Shown here: piece after piece, positions 14,265 to 20,886 of the stretch
How the letters are laid out: each line of letters opens with the position of its first letter
Numbering within the stretch: position 1 is the stretch's first letter
From: RUG14300 sp964619685
GTDB taxonomy: Bacteria; Bacillota; Clostridia; Christensenellales; CAG-1252
Length of the DNA stretch: 20,886 nt
Assembly: GCA_964619685.1 (NCBI GenBank)
Contig: CAZUET010000014.1
Location: 1-20,886, forward strand
Reading direction: 5' to 3'
Program-made: the position numbers and the translations under genes
The notes under the pieces: model-generated
Databases searched by the model: none
The model's input: the letters and a program-made list of their open reading frames with translations, nothing else
Told to the model about the DNA's origin: nothing

Positions 14265-15545
14265 CTATTTAATTACATCGAAGCCTGTCCACTTACGCAA
14301 AACTTCGGGTACGGTTATAGATCCGTCTGCATTTTGCATTTGCTCAACCAATGCAGGGATAACTCTACTGGTTGCTAAGCCCGAACCATTGAGTGTATGA
14401 ACAAATTCGTTCTTACCGGTAACCGAATTACGGAATTTTGTGTTATTACGCCTTGCTTGATAATCGTTAGCGTTAGATACCGATGAGACCTCTTTATAGA
14501 TACCCATAGAAGGAATCCATATCTCGATATCATATGTACGAGCCATACTTGCCGAACAGTCACCTGCTGCAAGCTTAGAAACTCTGAAATGCAAGCCAAG
14601 CTTTTCAACGATTCTCGATGCCTTAGCTACAAGCTCTTCAAAGGCTTCCATAGAATGCTCGGGATGTGCATACTGAACCATCTCAATCTTATTAAATTGG
14701 TGACCTCTAATCATACCACGCTCTTCGCTACGATACGTACCTGCTTCTTTACGATAGCAAGGCGTATATGCGAAAAACTTCATAGGCAACTTAGATTCGT
14801 CGATAATCTCGCCCGAATACATATTAACCAATGCTGTTTCCGCAGTAGGAAGCATAAAATGTCCTTTCTTACGGTCATTACCTTCATCGGCTAACCAATA
14901 AACCTCGTCGGAAAACTTTGGGAATTGTCCTGCACCAAAACCGCAGTTATATCCAAGCATATGAGGAGGAAGAATAAATTCATAGCCATCGGTCAAATGC
15001 TCTTCTATAAAGAAGTTGAGCAATGCCCACTCCAAAATAGCACCCTTATTACGATATAACCAATATCCGTTACCGGCAAGCTTAACACCACGCTCATAGT
15101 CTATCAAACCAAGCTTTGTGCAAAGATCATAGTGATTCTTAGGCTCAAAATCAAATTGAGGCTTTTCACCTACCACTCTAATAACCTTATTATTTTCTTT
15201 TTCACCGGGAAGAAGATCCGGATCGGGAGTATTAGGTAAACTTGCAACAAAATTAAATATTTTATCGGATAAATCGTTAATTTCTTTATCTTTTTCGGCA
15301 ATAGCATCACCTAATTCACGCATTTTAGCAAATATCTCATCTACAGGCTGACCTGTTTTTTTGAGCTTAGGTATTTCAGCGCTAACACTATTTCTTTCGG
15401 CTTTCATCTTATCGACTTCGGACTTCTTAGCACGACAGTCGGCATCCCAAGATAAAAGCTCGGTAAAATCTACAATACAACCTTTTCTTGCCAATAAATC
15501 GGCAACTTCACTTGGATTATTTCTAATCTTATTGATATCTAACAT
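14265..15545 (-). CDS. serS: Seryl-tRNA synthetase
   Basis: A 426-residue class II synthetase that charges tRNA-Ser with serine. The long antiparallel coiled-coil arm that grips the long variable arm of tRNA-Ser spans about 30-100. The catalytic core shows the serine-binding TAE at 234-236, motif 2 with CYRKEAG at 263-269 and the RSEERGMIRGHQF segment at 272-284, and motif 3 NGSGLATSR at 386-394. Length matches bacterial SerRS. ATG has AAGGAG 8 nt upstream. The leader between promoter and start is only about 30 nt, so there is no T-box riboswitch, unlike many clostridial serS genes. It leads an operon with the M29 aminopeptidase and rlmD. Confidence 0.98.
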   Translation of the reverse strand: MLDINKIRNNPSEVADLLARKGCIVDFTELLSWDADCRAKKSEVDKMKAERNSVSAEIPKLKKTGQPVDEIFAKMRELGDAIAEKDKEINDLSDKIFNFVASLPNTPDPDLLPGEKENNKVIRVVGEKPQFDFEPKNHYDLCTKLGLIDYERGVKLAGNGYWLYRNKGAILEWALLNFFIEEHLTDGYEFILPPHMLGYNCGFGAGQFPKFSDEVYWLADEGNDRKKGHFMLPTAETALVNMYSGEIIDESKLPMKFFAYTPCYRKEAGTYRSEERGMIRGHQFNKIEMVQYAHPEHSMEAFEELVAKASRIVEKLGLHFRVSKLAAGDCSASMARTYDIEIWIPSMGIYKEVSSVSNANDYQARRNNTKFRNSVTGKNEFVHTLNGSGLATSRVIPALVEQMQNADGSITVPEVLRKWTGFDVIK

Positions 15546-15583
15546 AATAGTAACTCCTTACATTTTTAAAGAAATCTTTTATT

Positions 15584-15612
15584 ATTATATATCTTATTTG
15601 GGAGAAAATCAA
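15584..15612 (-). promoter_or_regulatory. serS operon promoter
   Basis: On the minus strand TTGATT (15612-15607) and TATAAT (15589-15584) are spaced by 17 bp, about 38 nt from the serS ATG. No regulatory palindrome or riboswitch sits between the -10 and the start codon. Confidence 0.8.
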
Positions 15613-15685
15613 TATTTTACAATGATTTTTTTAATTGTAATGTATATTTTTTAATATGGAATCGGATAGCGTACCCAAGATGCCG

Positions 15686-15800
15686 AATAATAATTCATTT
15701 TCGTCCAAGATACTGAAAGGCTGTGCCTTTCACTGCTTAGGCAGTTCGACTTCGGGTTTCACCCTCCGCTCAGTATGACAGGACGGAAGAAATTATTAAT
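15686..15800. repeat. 115-bp imperfect palindromic intergenic repeat with internal hairpins
   Basis: Outer arms pair over the whole element: AATAATAATT (15686-15695) with AATTATTAAT (15791-15800) with one mismatch; TTTTCGTCC (15698-15706) with GGACGGAAG (15781-15789), including G-T pairs; then ATACTGA (15710-15716) with TCAGTAT (15770-15776). Inside are three small hairpins: AAAGGC-tgt-GCCTTT (15716-15730), ACTGC-ttag-GCAGT (15732-15745), and GGG-tttca-CCC (15754-15764). The core is clearly GC-richer than its surroundings. Read on the minus strand it carries TGTCATACTGAGCGGAG and GAAGTCGAA, like a dispersed intergenic repeat I recall from many bacterial genomes. It has no coding potential and lies upstream of both divergent promoters, so it is probably a small mobile or MITE-like repeat, not a leader RNA. 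Confidence 0.7.
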
Positions 15801-15941
15801 GCGGTCGAGAAAAGCACTGCAGTATCAAATATCTTTCTGAGAAAAAAATTAATAGTCGTACCCGTTATGGCAATACATTAGCATCAGGATTTTTTCATTG
15901 TTTTTAACGCTTTAAAAATTAAAAATATTTTCGTCTGGTTA
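15801..15941. other. Non-coding remainder of the serS / oxidoreductase intergenic region
   Basis: Between the palindromic repeat and the plus-strand promoter I see no ORF with a ribosome site and no RNA gene. An 8-bp palindrome ACTGCAGT occurs in it, but nothing else of note. The full gap from serS start to the 16005 gene is 459 nt. Confidence 0.45.
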
Positions 15942-15970
15942 TTGAATTTTATGAGAAAAATGGGTATAAT
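15942..15970 (+). promoter_or_regulatory. Promoter of the FAD oxidoreductase / ferredoxin reductase operon
   Basis: TTGAAT at 15942-15947 and TATAAT at 15965-15970 are separated by exactly 17 bp. The start would fall about 28 nt before the 16005 ATG, leaving a short leader with AAGGAGA at 15991-15997. Confidence 0.85.
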
Positions 15971-16004
15971 TATAGTAGATACTTTTTTATAAGGAGATTA
16001 CGCT

Positions 16005-17525
16005 ATGAGTAAACAATATGATGTTGTGGTCGTAGGTGCAGGAAATGGCGGTTTGGTTGCTGCAGGCTTGACAACTAAAGCTGGTCTTAAAACACTGTTG
16101 CTCGAAAAACACAACCTGCCCGGCGGTAGTGCATCATCGTTCAAAAGAGGTCGATTTGAATTTGAACCGTCATTGCATGAGCTATGCAGTGTAGGTAATG
16201 CAGAAAAGCCTAATGAAATTTATGATATTTTTACAAGCTTAGGTGCAAAAATAGATTGGCGGTACGAGCATAATACATTCCGTGCTATTTGCACAGGTGA
16301 AAACGGTTATGATGTAAAGCTTCGTGCCGGAGAAGATGATTTTTGTGACGATATCGAAAAAATCGTTCCCGGTTCGAGAAAATCCGTTAAAGCATTCTTC
16401 GAGCTTGCAAGAGGCGACAAAGAGGCTATCAATTATATTTACAGCAAAAAAGGTAATCCTAATCCGTTAGCAATGCTATTCAAACACGGTAATTTTATGA
16501 GAGATGCCTCTCACTCTATGGAAGAGGTCGAAATCGCTCTCGGTATGCCCGAAAAAGCTCGAAACATTTTAAATACTTATTGGTGTTACTTGGGTGTACC
16601 TACCGACGAATTGAGTGCATTCCACTATATGACAATGGTCTACTCTTATGTTAATGACGGTGCTGCAATGCCTCACAAGCGTTCACATGAATTGAGTCTT
16701 GCGATTGAGAATGCGATAACTCAAAACGGCGGAGAGGTCTGGTATAACTCAGAAGTCGTCAAATTTTTATACAATGATGACGGCTCCTGTGCAGGTGTAC
16801 AACTCAAGAATGGCGAAAAGATTTATGCAAAACAGATCATTTCCAATGTAATTCCTAATAATGTTTACGCTATGTCTGATAATAAACATGTTCCCGAAAG
16901 AGAATTAAGGCTCGCTAATAGTAGAAAGCTTGGATTGACCTTTGTAACTATTTATATCGGGCTTGATTGCACTAAAGAAGAGCTTGGCATAGACGATTAT
17001 ACCGTATTTAAATCAAATTATGCTAATCCAAGAGAATGTTTTGATAAGCGTAATGAACTTAATTATTATGTTGTAAACTGTTTGAATGAGGCTATTCCCG
17101 ATGCTTCGCCCGAAGGAACGAGTATGCTGTTCTTCACTCTTCCTATGTTCGGCGAAGATCTACCCGAGAACTTAACCCCCGAAAACTACAAGAAGTGGAA
17201 AAATGACATTGCCAAGCGTGCTATACAGGATTACGAAAAGACGCTTGGTCTCGATATTTTCTCCCATATAGAGGAAATCGAGATTGCAACCCCTGTTACA
17301 TTTGCAAGATATCTCGGTACCCCTAACGGAGAAATATACGGATATGAATTGTCGGATTGGGATAGCATAATGACAAGAATTATGCAAAACTCTCAAGATT
17401 TCACTGTGGAAAACCTAACCTATTGCGGTGGACACAATGTTAGAGGGGACGGTTACAGCTCTGCCTATATTACAGGAATTAATGCTGCTACTTCGGTAAT
17501 TGGAAAACTAAAAGGAGGTAACTAA
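16005..17525 (+). CDS. Phytoene desaturase-like FAD-dependent oxidoreductase (CrtI/CrtISO/RetSat superfamily)
   Basis: A 506-residue flavoprotein. The N-terminal dinucleotide-binding fold is clear: VVVVGAGNGG at 7-16, the acidic Glu34 that binds the ribose, then LPGGSASSF at 38-46, the signature region of this superfamily. The C-terminus has the FAD-closing segment NLTYCGGHNVRGDGYSSAYI. Known relatives (CrtI/CrtN desaturases, carotene isomerase CrtISO, retinol saturase) act on polyene or lipid double bonds. No carotenoid genes are in the window, so a carotenoid substrate is not supported. There is no signal peptide or clear transmembrane helix. The following gene, a ferredoxin-domain reductase, starts 1 nt after the stop with its GGAGG inside this gene's end, so the pair is co-translated and probably acts together. 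Confidence 0.85.
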   Translation: MSKQYDVVVVGAGNGGLVAAGLTTKAGLKTLLLEKHNLPGGSASSFKRGRFEFEPSLHELCSVGNAEKPNEIYDIFTSLGAKIDWRYEHNTFRAICTGENGYDVKLRAGEDDFCDDIEKIVPGSRKSVKAFFELARGDKEAINYIYSKKGNPNPLAMLFKHGNFMRDASHSMEEVEIALGMPEKARNILNTYWCYLGVPTDELSAFHYMTMVYSYVNDGAAMPHKRSHELSLAIENAITQNGGEVWYNSEVVKFLYNDDGSCAGVQLKNGEKIYAKQIISNVIPNNVYAMSDNKHVPERELRLANSRKLGLTFVTIYIGLDCTKEELGIDDYTVFKSNYANPRECFDKRNELNYYVVNCLNEAIPDASPEGTSMLFFTLPMFGEDLPENLTPENYKKWKNDIAKRAIQDYEKTLGLDIFSHIEEIEIATPVTFARYLGTPNGEIYGYELSDWDSIMTRIMQNSQDFTVENLTYCGGHNVRGDGYSSAYITGINAATSVIGKLKGGN

Positions 17526-17526
17526 A

Positions 17527-18732
17527 ATGAAAAAACCTAAAATTTCTTCTTTAAGTCCGATGAAATTTACTAAAATAGGTGCTGTAAGAGATGCAATGAT
17601 CGCTTCAAGCCCCGCCGATCCGCTACCCCATCAAGATAGTTATCTCGCAAATAAAATCGCAAAAGCTTTGCACCCCGACAATCAGTCACTCATCATCACC
17701 AAGGTTGAAGAGTTTTCACAAGATGTTAAACGATATACTTTATCGGCTAACAGTGCTAAAGGTACGGAAAAATTAGCTTATTTTAGTGCAGGTCAATATT
17801 TAAGCATTACCCTCAACATTGGGGAAGCTATACTTACAAGACCTTATTCAATATCATCATCACCATCCGACGCTTTAAACGGCTTTTATCAAATTACCGT
17901 CAAAAGAGTTGCTAACGGCTTGGCTACAAATTATATTCTCGACACATGGAAGGTCGGTGATGAGGTAAATACATCTGCACCACTTGGAGAGTTCTCATAT
18001 GAACCGCTTAGAGATGCGGAAAATGTAATAGGTTTAGCAGGCGGTAGCGGTATAACTCCGTTTTTAAGTCTTGCACGAGCAATAGAATGCGGAGATGAAG
18101 TTCTTAGTTTGACATTGTTATACGGTTCAAGAACCAAATCTGATATTCTCTTTAAGGACGAATTCGACAGAATAGCAAACTCTTCAGACAGGTTTAATGT
18201 AGTATATGTTCTAAGCGATGAAAAGGACAGCGAGTATGAAAACGGATTTTTAACTGCAGAACTTATCAAACGATATGCTCCTTCGGATAAGCCCTACTCG
18301 ATCTTTATGTGCGGTCCGCAAGGAATGTACGAATACGCAGATTCACAAATCGAACAATTAGGTATTAGGCGTAAATTTGTAAGACGTGAATTGTTCGGTG
18401 AATATCATAATCCGCAAAAAGATACCGATTACAATAAGCCCGATTGCGAAACAGTTAAAATTTCGGTTATCGCTCGTGATAAAAAGTACGAAATAGAAGC
18501 ATCTTGTAATGATACTATCCTTCAGTCGGTGGAAAAACACGGCATTTATCTACCATCTCACTGCCGTTCAGGTGAATGTGGATGGTGCCATTCAAGATTG
18601 GTAAGCGGTAGCGTGTATATTCCTAAATCGGTAGACGGTAGAAGACTTGCAGATAAGGATTACGGATATATTCATCCTTGCTGTACATTTCCATTAACTG
18701 ATGTAGAGATCGTCATTTATCCTGAAAAATAA
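17527..18732 (+). CDS. NAD(P)H flavin reductase with C-terminal [2Fe-2S] ferredoxin domain
   Basis: A 401-residue electron-transfer protein, similar in plan to oxygenase reductase components and Hmp-like proteins. After an unassigned 50-residue N-terminus comes an FNR-type FAD domain with RPYS at 105-108, then the NAD(P) domain with AGGSGITP at 171-178 and CGP at 262-264, then a plant-type ferredoxin domain with Cys346-x4-Cys351-x2-Cys354 and Cys385 or 386. All cofactor motifs are intact. Electrons should pass from NAD(P)H to FAD to the iron-sulfur centre and on to a partner, most simply the flavoenzyme encoded just upstream. GGAGG overlaps the upstream stop, about 8 nt before ATG. A strong terminator follows. 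No terminal oxygenase is visible. Confidence 0.93.
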   Translation: MKKPKISSLSPMKFTKIGAVRDAMIASSPADPLPHQDSYLANKIAKALHPDNQSLIITKVEEFSQDVKRYTLSANSAKGTEKLAYFSAGQYLSITLNIGEAILTRPYSISSSPSDALNGFYQITVKRVANGLATNYILDTWKVGDEVNTSAPLGEFSYEPLRDAENVIGLAGGSGITPFLSLARAIECGDEVLSLTLLYGSRTKSDILFKDEFDRIANSSDRFNVVYVLSDEKDSEYENGFLTAELIKRYAPSDKPYSIFMCGPQGMYEYADSQIEQLGIRRKFVRRELFGEYHNPQKDTDYNKPDCETVKISVIARDKKYEIEASCNDTILQSVEKHGIYLPSHCRSGECGWCHSRLVSGSVYIPKSVDGRRLADKDYGYIHPCCTFPLTDVEIVIYPEK

Positions 18733-18746
18733 ACAATTAAAGCAAT

Positions 18747-18779
18747 AAAAAAAGCAAGTCAGCGTCGACTTGCTTTTTT
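18747..18779 (+). terminator. Bidirectional intrinsic terminator between convergent genes
   Basis: AAAAAAAGCAAGTC and GACTTGC plus six T form a strong stem with a 6-nt loop, 14 nt after the reductase stop. The A run on the left provides a T tract on the other strand, so the same hairpin can end the minus-strand metalloprotease transcript whose stop is at 18797. Confidence 0.9.
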
Positions 18780-18796
18780 ATTCTCTAAATAATCTA

Positions 18797-20886
18797 CTAT
18801 TCAGCAAATGTAATGGTGATTGTTGCCGAATCTGCAGAATCACTAACTATTGTGATATCAAAATTTATGAGTTTATTATCATTACGAGTATAGGATGAGA
18901 ATACTTTACTGAAAGTATCACCCTTATGCCATAGATCGGAGGATGATGCTAATCCTTCACTACTATCAAAATTACTCTCGCCATCAGCTTCAACGAGCTT
19001 GATAAGTGCTACATCAGTAATGGAGTTATTATAGTTGGTAATGGAGTAGTACTCATCTTCATCACAAGGCGTATCGATTTGAGACGATACATGGTAAATA
19101 CGCACACCGTAAGCTACTCCGTCATATAGATATGAACCATCCATTTTTGATTCTAACTCATTCAATCCTGTAGCTGAATATAAGTCGATAAGTAAGTACT
19201 CGGAGAAATAGGAGTTATTAAAGTCTAACGGTACTAAAATACAATCGCCCGAGGTCGATAATGACGAAATGGTGATAGTTTGGGTAGAAGTTACAACGGT
19301 TGCATCCATCCAACCAAGCATTATCTTAGAATATGCTCCGTGATCGCCAATATTATAGTCCATCATATCCGCTCCGCCTAAGCCTTCATTAGCACCTAAT
19401 CTTTCGTAGTAATCATAGTAGTCATCAAGTCCTAAAAGGTGTCCTGTTTCGTGAATATAAGTCATAGTATTGATGCTGATCGGATATACAACATCTGTAG
19501 GACTTGTTGCTGTCAAACTTTCATCCATAAAGTCAAAGCCTGCAAACATATAATAAGATAGATTTACATTATCATAGGTTTCTTCGTTTGGATAATAAGT
19601 TACATATGCCCAGAAGAAATCCGCATCATCATAATCCACATCTGCAGAATAGATTATATATACAGCATCAATACAGCCGTCTCCGTTGGTATCATACTTA
19701 GAAAAGTCTATAGTGCTATCAAGAGCGGAAAGTGCTTCCTTAAGAATGGCATCGGAACCTGTTTCATTTTGATTCCTTGAATTCTTGTAATTCTCATAAT
19801 ATCTTGCATTATTCTTAAGACTTACGATATCGGTAAAATCAAAGGATAAATTTAACTTACCATATGAGCTCTTTTGATAGAAAGTCTTGACGCTTTCCCA
19901 GCCTGTATCGGCAGAAGTACCGTTAAAGGCAAGCTTAAGCCTATCCAATTGACCTTGTGTAATGGTTTCGCCTACAAATTGGACGGGGATTACTAAAACA
20001 TCAATATCACCCGTTGAAGGTAAACCGATAGCACCGTCTTCCTTTAGTATTTTATCTTGGAGATTTTCTTGGTCAAATGTTTTTTCATCATATGATTGAT
20101 CTTCCATAGTTTCGGTAGGTTTCGTATTTCCCCCCGAAGAACTGCCCGAAGAACTACCATTGATAGATATGGTAAGGATGTACATTGATTTTTTGGTTTG
20201 TGTTGGAGTAAGTGTTACTTCAACCTTTCCTGATAATGCAGTCGACGATACAAATGTAATAGTTTGCAATTCGGTATATTCCGATTTAGAAACGGAAACA
20301 ATGGTAAGACCGCCTGAGGTTAAGTTTGTACCACCAACCTTGATACTTACCTTCATACCGTTATCAGCATTAGTTTGAACAACAACAGTTACACTGCTAA
20401 CATTCTCAACAACCGTTTTGGATGTTAAAACAGCTTTTCCGTTAGCTTGCATAAACTGTAATCCTCTTGTTTCATCCAAGCCATTTGCACCGACATTACT
20501 TGTATATTCTAATTCACCTTTGCCAACGCTTAAATCCGCACCGATAAATGTAGAAGTTAAACTACCGCCTACGGGGGTATCGTCATCATCGCCATCTATA
20601 TCACCACCGGTCGTGTCTTCTATAGCATCAGGAATTTCAAATGATACATTACCATAATCATGGAACTTGTAAGAAATTTTACATCCGGAATCTAATTCTG
20701 CTACGATTTCTGAAATTTTGCCATTTAATATTTTAATGGTAAACGCCGAATAAGTGCCATTCTCAAATTCTCCAATAAAGGCTTCGCCCGCTTCAACTGG
20801 GTCTTTAGCGACATAGTCTCCGTTTTTAGAAGTAAACTCAACATAAAGAAGGGTATTAGGATCTGCAAGATACATATATGATAAAG
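18797..20886 (-). CDS. Large secreted M6-like zinc metalloprotease, partial (start outside window)
   Basis: At least 692 residues are visible; the frame stays open to the right edge, so start and any signal peptide are missing. In order (numbered from the Met at 20875): a beta-rich region to about 90, an Asp/Gly-rich linker (88-104), a second beta-sandwich-like domain at about 105-240 resembling a binding module, a Ser/Gly linker (SSSGSSSGG), then the catalytic part. That has DVLVIPVQF at 292-300, an EF-hand-like calcium loop DTNGDGCID at 395-403, the zinc motif HETGHLLGLDD at 475-485 (His475, His479, Glu476), and a likely Met-turn GGADMMDY. This is M6/immune-inhibitor-A style. No sortase motif or transmembrane anchor occurs at the C-terminus, so the visible end gives no attachment. 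Probable role is extracellular protein or mucin-type degradation. Confidence 0.88.
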   Translation of the reverse strand, partial: LSYMYLADPNTLLYVEFTSKNGDYVAKDPVEAGEAFIGEFENGTYSAFTIKILNGKISEIVAELDSGCKISYKFHDYGNVSFEIPDAIEDTTGGDIDGDDDDTPVGGSLTSTFIGADLSVGKGELEYTSNVGANGLDETRGLQFMQANGKAVLTSKTVVENVSSVTVVVQTNADNGMKVSIKVGGTNLTSGGLTIVSVSKSEYTELQTITFVSSTALSGKVEVTLTPTQTKKSMYILTISINGSSSGSSSGGNTKPTETMEDQSYDEKTFDQENLQDKILKEDGAIGLPSTGDIDVLVIPVQFVGETITQGQLDRLKLAFNGTSADTGWESVKTFYQKSSYGKLNLSFDFTDIVSLKNNARYYENYKNSRNQNETGSDAILKEALSALDSTIDFSKYDTNGDGCIDAVYIIYSADVDYDDADFFWAYVTYYPNEETYDNVNLSYYMFAGFDFMDESLTATSPTDVVYPISINTMTYIHETGHLLGLDDYYDYYERLGANEGLGGADMMDYNIGDHGAYSKIMLGWMDATVVTSTQTITISSLSTSGDCILVPLDFNNSYFSEYLLIDLYSATGLNELESKMDGSYLYDGVAYGVRIYHVSSQIDTPCDEDEYYSITNYNNSITDVALIKLVEADGESNFDSSEGLASSSDLWHKGDTFSKVFSSYTRNDNKLINFDITIVSDSADSATITITFAE

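Noticed and set aside
14375..14608. Alternative minus-strand frame of 77 codons inside serS
   Set aside because: It lies wholly within the certain serS catalytic core in another frame.
15686..15800. T-box or other riboswitch leader for serS
   Set aside because: The structure lies upstream of the serS -35 box, not between promoter and start, and I see no tRNA-binding T-box sequence or terminator.
15686..15800. CRISPR array or tRNA gene
   Set aside because: There is one copy only with no repeat-spacer order, and the arms do not match tRNA consensus (no GGTTCRANNCC T-arm, no A/B box pattern).

Overview
The window looks like chromosome from a low-GC Gram-positive bacterium, most likely an uncultured anaerobic gut member of the Clostridia. 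The grounds are AT-rich coding with AT-rich intergenic gaps, strong AAGGAG/GGAGG ribosome sites, sigma-A type TTGNNN-N17-TATAAT promoters, a Bacillus/Clostridium-type LexA box (GAACN4GTTC), and Firmicutes-style families (PepF, M29 aminopeptidase, PfoR-like membrane protein). No rRNA, tRNA, CRISPR array, transposase or phage gene was seen. Most of the window is ordinary core and metabolic sequence.

Layout. (1) 238-7000, minus strand: a long tightly packed run, read from pepF (oligoendopeptidase F) through an overlapping lipoprotein gene, dnaB (replicative helicase with a long acidic tail), a small membrane protein joined to dnaB by a TAATG overlap, a phosphopantetheinyl transferase, an acyl carrier protein, and a family IV esterase set off by a hairpin. 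(2) 7174-9234, minus: a SpoU/TrmH rRNA methyltransferase followed after 6 nt by a PfoR/PTS_EIIC_2 membrane protein. (3) 9350-10597, plus: a ferritin-like diiron candidate transcribed divergently from the methyltransferase, with a 16-bp palindrome in the promoter region. (4) 10723-11352, minus: lexA with a clear promoter and a perfect SOS box at its start point. (5) 11735-15545, minus: serS, an M29 aminopeptidase, and an RlmD-type rRNA uridine methyltransferase, forming a likely operon. (6) 15546-16004: a divergent intergenic region holding a 115-bp imperfect palindromic repeat with internal hairpins, GC-richer in its core, unlike the surrounding sequence. (7) 16005-18732, plus: a phytoene-desaturase-like FAD oxidoreductase translationally coupled to an NAD(P)H-flavin reductase with a C-terminal [2Fe-2S] ferredoxin domain. 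(8) 18797 to the right edge, minus: the 3' part of a large secreted M6-like zinc metalloprotease; its start lies outside the window.

Possible systems. The most interesting pairing is the two-gene redox operon at 16005-18732: a complete NAD(P)H-to-2Fe-2S electron supply beside a CrtI/CrtISO/RetSat-fold flavoenzyme, which suggests a reductively activated isomerase, saturase or desaturase. Second is the ACP / PPTase / esterase / membrane-protein group behind dnaB, a carrier protein encoded next to its own candidate activating enzyme and a serine hydrolase, with no fatty acid synthase genes in view. Third is the ferritin-like protein with its own candidate operator. None of these is proven novel from sequence alone.
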